From assembly GCA_905116865.2 (NCBI GenBank), contig CAJHNH020001113.1, positions 1,210,001 through 1,274,000 of the forward strand: 64,000 bases of DNA. Direction: 5' to 3'. The DNA is from Candidula unifasciata. Its lineage: Eukaryota; Mollusca; Gastropoda; Stylommatophora; Geomitridae. This document shows positions 35,260 through 46,429 of this stretch, piece by piece. How positions within the stretch are numbered: position 1 is the stretch's first letter; every line of letters begins with the position of its first letter. Below the pieces are notes generated by a model. That model worked only from the letters and a program-made list of their open reading frames with translations, had not been told where the DNA came from and made no database searches. The translations under genes were made by a program, and so were the position numbers.

Positions 35260-35500
35260 TCTTTTGTCTCAATTGCGTATTGGATCTGAAATCTGAAATA
35301 CTATACAAGCCATTCGGCAAAATAGGAGATGAACGTAGAGCACAAGGCAGAAAAAGAACAAGATGGCAAGACAACATCAGAGAAATTCTACGACAGAACG
35401 ACGTGTCTATGGTCGAGGTAACCAACAGAGCAAGAGGCCGAACCTAATTACTTTCTCTAAACACGACGCGATAACAGAGGTAGAGAAAAGAAGAAGAACG
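35260..35500 (+). pseudogene. LINE RT C-terminal tail
   Basis: The plus strand encodes Gly-Arg-Lys-Arg-Thr-Arg-Trp-Gln-Asp-Asn-Ile-Arg-Glu and then Ala-Arg-Gly-Arg, followed by a stop. This matches the G-R-x-x-x-R-W-x-D-x-I C-terminal motif. Confidence 0.72.
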
Positions 35501-35834
35501 TCAACAATAATCGTGTAATTAAGGACTCCTCTGTAAGTGCCAAACAATACCCATAACTCCTCAGTATCGCAGTACCTTGTCCTCACTATTTGTTCATCGT
35601 CTGTGCTTTAAACTACGCCAACAACTGTAAATCTTCGGCTCTAATCAGCCTGTGTGATTCCGGTATCAATGTTTGCCGATACGAGTTTTTCATCTTGTGT
35701 AATCTTTCAACCGCTCTGTGATTTAAATGTTCTAATTGGTGTCATTAACTTAACGTGGGCTGCTCTTTATCGTATGACGGAGTCTGTGGCTTAAGGATTA
35801 TGTGGGCAGTGGCAAGACCTGATCATCTCGCATG

Positions 35835-36500
35835 TGTGAGCGTTAGTAGATAACGATTACACAGAAGAGAGTATCACGTTAACCGTTTCCAACGTCCCGT
35901 GTATTTGCATATTTCCGTCTTTCCAGACAATACTGTTATATTAACACACACTTCTGTTATCTTGTCATCCCTTTGCAGGATGCAATTTTTTGCCAGGTAC
36001 CGCAAAATAGCCCGGCCATAAATATGATCTAATAGCTGAACGCGGTTTCTGGGACCTCTCCACGGGAGATCCTCATCCACATGGTGGCACTTTGTGTCAT
36101 CGGGTGTTTATCCCTTGTATGATGTCCTGGTGGGGTAACAGAAGATAGAGATAGATACTTTTATGCTGCTGTAGGAAGACATGGGAATCTCAGCCCATGG
36201 CGATGGCGAGTGTGGTTAACAGAACCTGCTCGCATTTGGAAAAGTCTCCTCAACGCTTCACTGTTGAGATAATGCGTGCACAGCTAGCATTGCAGTGGTA
36301 GTAATTGGTAACTTTCACATATTAGCTGATAAATGAGTAGCATTAGCGTGCTACGAGCGTTGTTTTTGCTATAATCGAGACGAAAACCGAGCGAAGTCTT
36401 GGCAAAAAAGAGTAAATAGTAAACTATTGTTTCTTTGCCAACGGAAAGTGTAAATGGTAATGGCAGATGTTACATGCACCACTCGCTAGTGCTATCTGGC
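35835..36500 (+). repeat. Interspersed repeat M, copy 2, with an insertion
   Basis: It matches 9535-9835 but is interrupted at about 35877-36265. The inserted part includes 'gtggcactttgtgtcatcgggtgtttatccc', the inverse of a segment at 4183-4235. Confidence 0.55.
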
Positions 36501-38570
36501 AGTTTCATTATCTTATTTAATTGATTATATTCAGGTGCAGGCGATTTGGCAGCAGACCTCTTTGCCTTGATCTCGACAACACTACGAGGGCCAAATTATC
36601 CAGGAAGAGAAAAAATGACACTCGTCAACCTCATATAGCAGGTCTTTTTTGCAGAACGTCGCTCTCATCATGGTCTGCCTGAAAGAAACTCGGTTTCTCG
36701 TCATCTCTCTCGCCTTGTGTACTTTCTTACCCACGGTATCACTGATATCCTGTACCCAACTTCGTGCTGTTCGGCCCCTGTCCCTCTTTCCTGGTACTTG
36801 TCTTTCGCTTTTTTTTTCCTTCCATTACTCGTGGCGCTTGATATAGCTAAGAAATTACGTTTTCGAGACAAGAGACTGTTTACTACACAATCGTCCTTGA
36901 TGTTCAGATCCTTGAGGATATAAGTATTTCTGTTCTTCTTTGTCTATGCAATTCTGATAATCTTGCTGTAGCATTGTCATAAAAGAGAGACGTTTTAGAG
37001 GAAACGAATAGACTTATAATGAAGTCATCACTTCTTAACTCAGCAATGAAAAACAAAAATTAAGAAGTGGCTCAACTATACTTTTATAATGTTATCTAGG
37101 GTTTTGTCCCAGGATAGTATTATTTAAGCAGACAGCAGCTGCTGTTGTGGGAACTAGATCGTAGTTGGGACCCACTGAAATAAAATTTGGAAACCTGGGA
37201 AATATCTAGGTAAAGACCGACCCACAATCTGTATAGCTTCCAAATGTGATACGCAGTAAAGAGGGAGAACCATTCCTGTAGACCAACCATACATACTTAT
37301 GGTTAAAATAATAGAAATGAAGTTACAGTTTCAATATTTATTAATCGTACTGAGGCAATATATGTTAATCATGAATTATAACAAGGACCAACAAATCTAA
37401 TGCAGTACTAGAGCAGTATGGTTTACAAGCCTGCGGGTCCCAGAAAAAATTATATTAACAGCATGACAGAATGGCTCCTATAATGGTCACAAATAAGGTT
37501 CTTGTTTATCTGACACACATCAGGACATTCTTTAGTTGAAGTTCCAAGGTGTTCCGGTTAAAGGTTTAGAAACGCGCATCTTTATAATGACTCACTGGTC
37601 TAGTAATACATTTCAGCATCATGGGCAGGCAGTGTTCTGTCATTGGGACACTCAGTCAGTAGGTTCTGGTTCTGAGTTCTGCTCTTCTCTGGTATCAGAC
37701 TGGATGATTTACACATACAGCTGAAGCCAGATAGGGTACTGGCATTGAGACCATCAGCGAATGGATTCAGGTTCTTTTCCTCTCTTTCAGGTCACTAGTA
37801 ATTGGCTGGTACACTCCATCTGAGATCAGATTGTAGACTTTCATTATACAACATCCCCTAGCTTCAGTTTCTGCCTTTCTCTTGGATTAGACAGCCTAAC
37901 ATCTCCTTCAGGGAATAATTAACGGTTCTGCTGTAAACGGCTGAGTTGGGCCAAAACGGTTCAGATATCATAATCTAGATGTCAGCAACTCCCGTGTCTT
38001 TGAGGTTAAACCCAGAATAATAATAGGTGTGTTCCGTTGAGCTAATAAATTTTGTGTATTTTTTTTTTTTAGCCTTTGTTTGTTTTCAAACAGTCCTGTT
38101 TAAAAAAAAAAAAAGCTTGTACGAACATCGCAAATTAACAAACAGATATGGTTACTCACATACATAATAGAGCGGGCGGGTCTTGCTAGTCACACTCGTC
38201 ATCGCCATGGGCTATGCGTCCCATGCCTCCTCATAGCGCAATATAACACTATCGTCTGAAAAGACGGAAGGGTGCCAATCAATAGAGATAATCAACAGAG
38301 CGAAAAAAAATATTTATAATCAGTAGTGAAGGTTAAAATTCAGAAAAAAGGATTTCATTGCACATGTTTTATCCCATATAGCTCAGTCTCTCACAGCAGC
38401 AGCTCTAGCCGCCTGCCAAGAGAAGCACACAAAGCACGAAGTACGTCGCTACAAAAACGATCCCAAGATTCTGAGTTGAAAAAACTGCACTCATGAACTG
38501 AATTACGCTTCCATTAAAAAAAAATAATCATTTCAGCCAGAAAGCTACTGAGACCAAAAAAGACGATTGT
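36500..38570. other. Intron 1 segment with no recognised feature
   Basis: About 2 kb of mixed-composition DNA. No domain, splice-compatible exon or repeat family was recognised. Confidence 0.45.
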
Positions 38571-38574
38571 CATA

Positions 38575-38895
38575 TAACCTACCAGACCAGAGCAAGTCAT
38601 CATCCAACGCTTTAGAACAGGACAGAAAAGACTTCGCTGCCTCATGTACGCACAATTTAAGATGAGTGAATCAGCCATGTGTACAAGTGGATTAGTCCCT
38701 CAGACAACAGATCATGTCCTTCAAGACTGCCTTCCATACAATAAATCAAGACAAAACTCTTGGCCAAGAGAAAGACCAGTTAAAGCCAAACTGAACAGGT
38801 CGCTGAATGAATTACAAAAGACAGTGAAGTTCATCCTAGAGACAGCATTGGAGATATGTAGATAATATATTTCAAGTAAATGAAAGAAGGAGAAG
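38575..38895 (+). pseudogene. LINE RNase H C-terminal tail, diverged copy
   Basis: The plus strand follows the tail of 18600-18870: 'ccagagcaagtcatcat', Ser-Ala-Met-Cys-Thr-Ser-Gly, Val-Leu-Gln-Asp-Cys, then Leu-Asn-Glu-Leu near the stop. It is more diverged than the other two copies. Confidence 0.82.
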
Positions 38896-39539
38896 CTTCC
38901 TTAAAACGAGTGCATGACCTTTAAGAGGTCAAAGCAAATGTCTTGACAGCTTCGCCCTACAGGTTCGACCCCCCCCCCTCCCCCCAAACCGAAATAATGC
39001 AACAACGCCGTCATTTTAGAGTAGTCATTAAAGAGTTAAGAGCAGAGGCATCATTGTATTGTGACATTCGCCCACAATGTATCGTATAGCACCCATAATG
39101 GCATGTTAATAAATATCGCCTCATGTTTCCTTGGTCAATGTTTCCGCCTGAGAGAATAATGTTAACCAGTTTAATGTGCTAGCGGGAAGATGGGGGGGGG
39201 GGGGGGGGGGGGGAGAGAGAGAAAAAAGAAAATTAGGGAAATGAGGAAAACAAATATGGTAAAGACAAAATGTAGTTCCACACTGAACAGCAAAAACAGT
39301 AAAGGTCAAGAAAAGACAAGCGTTCTTCTGTGCAGAAGCCATGATATATGATTATTAGGGCTGTACCGAATATTCGCTTCGTATTCGCTTCGGGGCCGAA
39401 TAGTGGACCTAATAACTATTCGGTATTCGGCCGAATAGTTGCGGTCGGGCCGAATACGAATAGTGGTTACCATACACCCGTTTCTGGACTGGTGGAAAAT
39501 AAACATATCAAGATTTCCCACCTTGGTTCATACTGTCAA

Positions 39540-39675
39540 GCGTTACTTTGTGCACCACCTACGAGCCTACCAAGTGAACGTCTGTTAACACAGCTGGAAA
39601 TACCTTCAGTGAGACAAGAAGCTGCCTTAGTGCTGAAACATGGGGCGATTGTGTGTGTTGTTTTTTTTTTAAGCT
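39540..39675 (+). pseudogene. hAT transposase C-terminal dimerisation domain remnant
   Basis: The plus strand encodes Leu-Cys-Ala-Pro-Pro-Thr-Ser-Leu-Pro-Ser-Glu-Arg-Leu, matching the P-x-T-S-x-x-S-E-R-x-F signature of the hAT C-terminal domain. It ends Val-Val-Phe-Phe-Leu-Ser, where family members have L-I-F-L-K. Only this last ~45 residues remain. It lies within an element whose ends and target duplication are independently hAT-like. Confidence 0.72.
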
Positions 39676-39679
39676 AATG

Positions 39680-40125
39680 CTTTCTTGCTTGCTACATACA
39701 TCCAGTTTTAACATATGGCTGTGAGTCCTGGACAATTGGTAGGCAGACCAAACAATTTCTTGAAGCCTCAGAGATGTGGTTTTACATAACAATGCTTAAA
39801 ATACTTTGGACAGCCGGAAAAAAAGCAACCAGGAGGTTTTAAAAGACGCAGGAGCCCGAAGACAACTACTCGCAGACATCAGAAGGAGACATCCATCATT
39901 TTTCGGCCATGTTATGAGAAGAGGGAAAATGGAACATGTAGTGGCCACTGGAGAGATCTGTGGAAGGAGAGATAGAGGAAGACACGAGAGAAGATTCTTG
40001 ACAGTCTTGTTGCATGGCATGGAGGTGTGTCAGCACACGAACTAATACATGCTGCAGGAGATTGCAGATTGTGGCAAGGCATAATCGCCCATGCCAGCCG
40101 GCAAAGCACCTGATGATGATGGTTC
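39680..40125 (+). pseudogene. LINE 3' end captured inside hAT copy 2
   Basis: The plus strand encodes Tyr-Gly-Cys-Glu-Ser-Trp-Thr-Ile-Gly and, after frameshifts, Phe-Phe-Gly-His-Val-Met-Arg-Arg, then the 3' UTR with 'gcaggagattgcagattgtgg' and TGATGATGATGG. It corresponds, inverted, to 5234-5600 in copy 1. Confidence 0.83.
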
Positions 40126-40229
40126 ACTATTCGTATTCGTAATCGTATTCGGCCGAATAGTTGGTCCAGCTATTCGTATTCGGCCGAATATTGAAAATCA
40201 CTATTCGGTATAGCCCTAATGATTATAGC

Positions 40230-40850
40230 CCAGGCAAAGGCTATGTGAATAAATGTGTTAAACAATAACAACAACTGACACACTACTACAACTACGTAGC
40301 AACGCCTAGCCAGTCCACGTGCACGAACTACAAGTTCTATCTTGAACCAAGCTAATGAATATAACTATAACATTCAGCAACTGTTTATTTTACCAGTAAA
40401 ACTAAGTGCTTCACACATAACATGACATTAAAAACCATCACGTGTTCGAACAGACCCTGTGCTATTCACTCTAACAAACAAACGTAAAAGTTCGCCTCTA
40501 GTGACCAGAAGTCGAATCTCTCACAGCGACAATCCTATCTCTCTCCATCAGCTCGGTCTACGGCACCTGCGCTGCGGATCATATGCGGTCACACTACGGC
40601 AGAGCGACTGATCGGTGCACGAGACAACGACAAAAAGAGTGTTTTCCAATTTTCCAATTCAAATTGTAGTAAACTAAAATTCCAAGCTTAGTCCTCTTTG
40701 AGCCGCCTGAATGCCTGCTATATTGAGGATTTTTTCTTTGCTATCTGAGCCTGGTTTTTAGACCTGCGTGGCGATCAATTTCGCCTGAGTTTTGTTTGTG
40801 TAGAATGTCCGACGTGTTGTGGCTTAGCGGCTTTTGAAAAGGCTTTTTTT
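40230..40850. other. Intron 1 segment with no recognised feature
   Basis: Nothing was recognised. It separates hAT copy 2 from the LINE ORF1 relic. Confidence 0.45.
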
Positions 40851-42240
40851 CCTAGCGTCTTGGAGGGGAGTCCGTTAGTCATGAAAAGGACTAACAGTTA
40901 GCCTGGGCCGGCCTAGAACGGGTATATGTGGGGTCTCCTCGTGTCTGGCTTCTGCTTTCAGGTCTGGTGATGTCCGTGCTTCCTCCGCTTGGTGAGCTAG
41001 CTCGTCTGCAAAAATGACGGCATAGTTATTAGGCTTTCTTCAATGGCTGGGCTTTTGTGAGGTCTGTCTTTTGCTGCTTTGGGCAGATCCAGGTCGTTTT
41101 GGCTCTGTGGTTTAGGCTTGGATAGTTTCCTGTGGTTTGGGGGTGGCGGGGGTCGTGGGGTATGAGGTTCGTGGATGGCAGGGGTCTTCTTGACAGGTGA
41201 CTTCAGGTAGTCGGGAAGCTCCTCAGGAATGTGTCCGTCTGGAAATCTTTGCCATTGTTCTGCCAGGGTCGAGCCTTGATCCAGTTACTGTTTCCCCCAT
41301 ACATTTTCCTATGCATCTCGGGCCTCAAACCAATTTCTTCTGCGACGCTGATTTCGTCGTTGATCAAGTACTCGCTGCTGTTCAGCCTTGATGCGATCGG
41401 GTTCAGCCTTGATAGCCTCCTGCCTGATAGCTTCCTTTTTGGTCCTCTCTTTCTCCTCAAGCGTGTTTCTTGTCTGCGTCACTTCAGTCTGCAGTTTTTG
41501 GGTGGCCTCCTTTGTCACCTGAGTCGAGAGTAGATGGTGGCTTTCTCTGATATCTTATTAGCTCATCTGCTCTTCTGCGGCTGACTTCTCTTCTTTTTTT
41601 TTTTTTTTTTGGACTTCAGATGCTGCCTGTTCTCTTCTAAGGGACTCAGTCTCGGCTTTCAGTTGTGCTATTTCTTTTAGTAGCTTTGTCGTGTCTGCTG
41701 TAGCGACAAGAGGCTTGGCTGTTCTGGGAACCTTGTACTTTTTTGTCACTCTGGGTAAGGAGCGATCTTGGGGACTGCAGTAGTTGTTATGGCTTCCTTA
41801 ATCCCCTTCAGATACGGGCAGCCCAGTTACCTAGCGCTGTGTGCATCTTCACAATTGGAGCCCTTTCTACTGGCGTAAGGCTTCTTGAAGGCTGGATCTA
41901 CTTTTGTCAGGGTATACTCCTTAAAATCGTGTGGACCGGAGCAGTAGCGGCACGATGGACTGCTGCGGCAGGTCACGGTGGTGTTCCACGCCCTATTACA
42001 GCCTGAGCACTGTAGTATTTCTGGGGTGTAGGTCCTAGGCTACTGCTACTTCTTGTGTAGGCGGGTGCTGGTAGCTCTCTGCGCCACCACTGCGGCGGCA
42101 TCTGTGGATGGTATCTTCCTCAAGAGTCTTCCTCGGTACTCGGCCTTTATATTACTTTCCGGTCTCCTAGCTTGCCAGATTTTCGTTCGCTTGCAACCTA
42201 TTCAAAATTATCAACAGCTGTGGCAACCCGGCTAAATTAA
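40850..42240 (-). pseudogene. LINE ORF1 (gag-like) relic with zinc-knuckle region
   Basis: On the minus strand 42000-41800 encodes a Cys/His-rich stretch: Cys-Ser-Gly-Cys, Cys-Arg-Ser-Ser-Pro-Ser-Cys-Arg-Tyr-Cys-Ser-Gly-Pro-His-Asp, then Asn-Cys-Glu-Asp-Ala-His-Ser-Ala and Gly-Cys-Pro-Tyr. This is the gag-like zinc-knuckle order of Jockey/I-type LINE ORF1 proteins. A Lys/Glu/Gln-rich coiled-coil-like part (41750-41300) follows, and a Pro-rich part (to 40850). Several stops and frameshifts are present. The 41588-41609 T-run is a poly(Lys) in this strand. Confidence 0.7.
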
Positions 42241-42269
42241 TTTAGCATATCGTTTTGAGCAGGAGTCAG

Positions 42270-42482
42270 AAAGATTCCTCTTGGGTATATAGGGCTAGAA
42301 CTATATTTTATAGACCAACAGCACTTGGTGGATGATGTGGTCATCATCACGCCTGCCGCCTTTACTTCCCAGGACTGTACCCGGTAACCACTCAAGGCTG
42401 GGTCGACCTGGAAGCCAAGGTCATTTTTGAAAATAAGTGCGGTCCCCGTCAGGAACCAAACCCACGACCTTCCGATTCTCAA
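42270..42482 (-). mobile_element. Family-A SINE
   Basis: It contains 'gatgtggtcatcatcacgcc', 'gggtcgacctggaagccaagg' and 'aacccacgaccttccgatt' (B-box side) in minus orientation. The A-box end runs into a TA tract at 42482. Confidence 0.8.
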
Positions 42483-42484
42483 AT

Positions 42485-43325
42485 ATATATATTTATATAT
42501 ATGTACGTTTATATATGCGTTCTATTTTCGAGCCTATATCTAAATTTCTATAAAAACTTATAATTGGAGCTTTATTTTAGGGGGGAAATGGGGGTGGGGG
42601 GGGGGGGGAGCGTACCGAGGGGAAAGCCGGTACATACCGAAAAACGAGACTGTCCCAGTCAAAACAGCAAGTATGGTCACCCAGCAGTAGCAACAGCAGC
42701 AGCACACCAGCAAAGCAAATATTGATACTCCTGTGGACCTCTAAGGGGCTCGAACTACTAGGCTCTGGTGCCTAGGCTCATATACGCAGCCGCAGATTGA
42801 TACATTCTCTGCATTCGACCTGCATTGTGCACAGGTACACAGTTTTACTCAAAGCCCACAGCACAACAGGTGTGATTAAAATTACCGCAGCAAATCTGCC
42901 TGTAAACTTTCTTTCAACAATTCAACACACACCACGACAGACGATGAGACTCCACATGCGGTATCTTTTTGCAAGCATGAGGGTGGTCGCGGAAACTTCA
43001 TTCTGAATTTCGGAGATAAAATCATCAATTTTCTGACTCAGGATAGCTAATCCAATTCATGCCGGTTTGTACTGCAGGTAGTCGAATATCGATTTGGCCT
43101 GTCACGTGTCAGCGACTGAATTCTACAACTATCGAAAAATCTGGTTCAGAGTGTCAGCCGTAGTTCTAGACCTGGTTTAACCGCATTCATTGACATACAC
43201 ACACACACACGCACACACGCGCACATACACATGCACACACACACACACGCATGCATGCACACAAACGGGGAGGGGGGGGGGCGAGGTGGGGTTGTAGAGT
43301 AAATGTTCCAATGATAGTGTATGGC
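42485..43325. other. Intron 1 segment with G-runs and CA repeats
   Basis: A G-rich run at 42580-42610 and an imperfect CA tract at 43194-43265 are present. No gene was recognised. Confidence 0.5.
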
Positions 43326-43329
43326 ATGT

Positions 43330-44735
43330 AGCATTAAACACTGCAGGTAATTAATATTAAACAAGTTAACGAACATTAAACACTGCAGGTAATTAATTTT
43401 TAGCAGGTAATAATATTAATTAAATATTAAAATTAGTTTAACATTAAACACTGCAGGTAATTAATAAAATTAGTTAACGAACATTAAACACTGCAGGTAA
43501 TTAATATTAAACAAGTTAACGAACATTAAACACTGCAGGTAATTAATATTAAACAAGTTAACGAACATTAAACACTGCAGGTAATTAATATTAAACTAGT
43601 TAACGAACATTAAACACTGCAGGTAATTATTATTAAACTAGTTAACGAACATTAAACACTGCAGGTAATTAATATTAAACTAGTTAACGAACATTAAACA
43701 CTGCAGGTAATTAATATTAAACTAGTTAACGAACATTAAACACTGCAGGTAATTATATTAATAGTTAACGAAATTAAACACTGCAGGTAATTAATATTAA
43801 ATTAGTTAACGAACATTAAACACTGCAGGTAATTAATATTAAACTAGTTAACGAACATTAAACACTGCAGGTAATTAATATTAAACTAGTTAACGAACAT
43901 TAAACACTGCAGGTAATTAATATTAAACTAGTTAACGAACATTAAACACTGCAGGTAATTAATATTAAACTAGTTAACGAACATTAAAACACTGCAGCAG
44001 AATATTAATATTAAACTAGTTAACGTAAACACTGCAGGTAATTAATATTAAACAGTTAACGAACATTAAACACTGCAGGTAATTAATATTAAACTAGTTA
44101 ACGAACATTAAACACTGCAGGTAATTAATATTAAACTAGTTAACGACATTTAAACACTGCAGGTAATTCTATAAACCAACGAACATTAAACACTGCAGCT
44201 AATTAATATTAAACTAGTTACGAACATTAAACACTGCAGGTAATTAATATTAAAACAAGTTAACGAACAAAAACACTGCAGGTAATTAATATTTAGTTAA
44301 CGAACATTAAACACTGCAGGTAATTAATTTAAAACTAGTTTAACGAAACATTAAAACACTGCAGGTATTAATTTTTTAACGAAATTAAACACTGCAGGGT
44401 AATTAATATTAAACTAGTTAACGGGGGTTAAAATAGTTAACGAACATTTATTAAAAACACTGCAAAATTAATATTAAACTAGTTTAAACACTGCAGGATT
44501 AATATTAAATAGTTAAGATGGAACATTAAAAACAGTAAACTGCAGGTAATTAATATTAAACTAGTAAACGAACATTCTTTAACACTGCAGGTAATTAATA
44601 TCTAAACTAACGAACATTAAACACTGCAGGTAATTAATATTAAACTAGTTAACGAAACATTAAACAGTGTGCAGGTAGTTAACGAACATTAAACACTGCA
44701 GGGTAATTAATATTAAACTAGTTAACGGAACATTT
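43330..44735. repeat. 42-bp AT-rich minisatellite, about 33 copies, degrading to the right
   Basis: The unit is 'acattaaacactgcaggtaa' followed by 'ttaatattaaactagttaacga'. It contains several short palindromes (CTGCAG, TTAATATTAA, ACTAGT, GTTAAC). From 43450 to 44150 copies are regular. From about 44250 many units carry insertions, deletions or partial copies. A stray 'aaactagttaac' remains at 44826. Confidence 0.96.
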
Positions 44736-44794
44736 TATGGGTTTTTTTTTTTAGATTGTTTCAAGGTTTTTTTTTCCAACTCAAAAGTCCCTAT

Positions 44795-45215
44795 TTACTT
44801 CCTTTGGTGTGTAGATCCGAAAAGTTAAACTAGTTAACTGTCACATAAGTTGATGGGAACTTTCTATCAATAGTTTTCATGTCAAATGACAGAACTGCTA
44901 ATCTCAAGCAGAAAAGAATAATTTCCTTAGATTTTCTTTCTGGAAAAGTTCCGCTATTTCAGTAGCAATCTTGCTTGGGGGTGGGATAAATATTTTCAGC
45001 AGGATGCAGTTATAATCCAATCTTCTTTTATTAGTCAATCTTCTTTTTAGAGTGTCAGTATTTCATCTCCTCTTTCTTTTATGTGGGGTTTCTCCCTACT
45101 CCTTTGGTGTGTAGATCCGAAAAGTTCTCTGGGGAACTTTCTGTCTGAGAATAATTTCCAGAACTCAGAAAAGTTGCTTCAGTAGCTCTTGCTTGTGGGT
45201 AACTGTCGCAGGGCA
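44795..45215. repeat. Diverged two-copy duplication downstream of the 42-bp array
   Basis: 'cctttggtgtgtagatccgaaaagtt' occurs at 44798 and 45100. 'gggaactttct', 'agaataatttcc', 'aaaagtt' and 'cttgcttg' follow in the same order each time, with deletions in the second copy. Confidence 0.75.
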
Positions 45216-45261
45216 GTTTGTGAGGATACCAAGTGAGTAGATTATGTGCTCTTTCTCTCTC

Positions 45262-45262
45262 T

Positions 45263-45300
<38 letters not shown>

Positions 45301-45305
45301 GTGTT
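45262..45305. repeat. (TG)n microsatellite
   Basis: TG dinucleotides with a few interruptions, immediately before the GTCT array. Confidence 0.9.
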
Positions 45306-45373
45306 AATATGGTGTTACCGTCTGTATCTGTCAGACAATGATAACTTTCAACACAAAAATGTACAGCCTAATA

Positions 45374-45580
<207 letters not shown>

Positions 45581-45649
45581 ATGGGCAAAACTGGTATACA
45601 CACGATAGTAAACCGACCTCACCCGCATAGGACTATAGGTAACACCTGG

Positions 45650-45765
45650 TAGGCGTAGCCGTTACAAGTGCCCTAATTATGACTTCGTTGGAGGTTGGAC
45701 AGGTTATCAGGTACCTGCCATGTTGATCTGCCGTCCAGACTCGTATATTCATATGTATATATATA

Positions 45766-45837
<72 letters not shown>

Positions 45838-45895
45838 TTTTTCAATCTAGAATATGTTGGTAAACCTTTAGGTAGTAACTCGGAAGGGACAATAA
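45650..45895 (+). repeat. Interspersed repeat H, copy 2, split by a (TA)n microsatellite
   Basis: The words 'gccgttacaagtgccctaatta' and 'caggtacctgcc' lie left of a TA run (about 45756-45834). 'gtaaacctttaggtag' lies to its right. Confidence 0.7.
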
Positions 45896-46004
45896 TGATC
45901 GACCTATTGATCGGCACAAAACGAAATGACAAACATCCTTCCTTGCATCTCCAGGCGGAACATTGTAGATAATCATAGTATTCACTACACTTACTTTCTG
46001 GCAC

Positions 46005-46051
46005 CCCCCCCCCCCCCCCCCCCCAACCCCCCCCCCCCCCCCCCCCCCCCC
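46005..46051. repeat. Poly(C) runs
   Basis: Two runs of C separated by 'aa', about 45 bp in total. Confidence 0.95.
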
Positions 46052-46238
46052 ACAGCCACTACCTACAAGTTTGGCCACCTTGAGATTACTAAATCTCGAT
46101 CTGGATCCCATACCAGCAGGATAAATCGTCCCGGATATCTTGTTCAGCCTTCAGAACTTGTGGCCTCCATAACGGCTACAGCAGCCTAGCGTATCCTGCA
46201 GGCATTTGCCGTTAAGACTGTTCTGTAATGGTCTAAAT

Positions 46239-46419
46239 CACCGGTTCTCAACCTGTGGGTAGAACGACTCTTTCACTGGGGTCGCCTTAGACCACCGGAA
46301 AACACATATTCACTGAAGTTATGAAGTAGCAACGAAAACAGTTTTTATGATTGGTGAGTTTCTACAACATGAGGAACTGTATTAAAGCGTCGCGGCATTC
46401 TAAAGTTTGAGAGCCGCTG
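46239..46419 (+). mobile_element. SPIN-like non-autonomous hAT element, complete
   Basis: The 181-bp element starts CACCGGTTCTCAACCTGTGG and ends GTTTGAGAGCCGCTG, imperfect inverted repeats. Inside are 'gtcgccttagaccaccggaa', 'gttatgaagtagcaacga' and 'acaacatgaggaactgta'. This order is what I remember of the SPIN (Space Invader, OposCharlie3-like) hAT MITE described from vertebrates and a few invertebrates. Flanking octamers gtctaaat and gcctagag agree at only 5 of 8 positions but both fit nnnTAnnn, so this is an old insertion. Confidence 0.82.
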
Positions 46420-46429
46420 GCCTAGAGTA

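Larger units (their letters stand above)
39348..40226. mobile_element. hAT transposon copy 2 (inverted) with perfect 8-bp target duplication
   Basis: The element spans 39356-40218 (863 bp) and is flanked by ATGATTAT (39348-39355 and 40219-40226). The ends are TAGGGCTGTACCGAATA and TATTCGGTATAGCCCTA. It corresponds to 5158-6028 turned around. It keeps a short transposase remnant (39540-39675) and a longer captured LINE 3' end (about 39680-40120) next to the right end. Confidence 0.93.
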
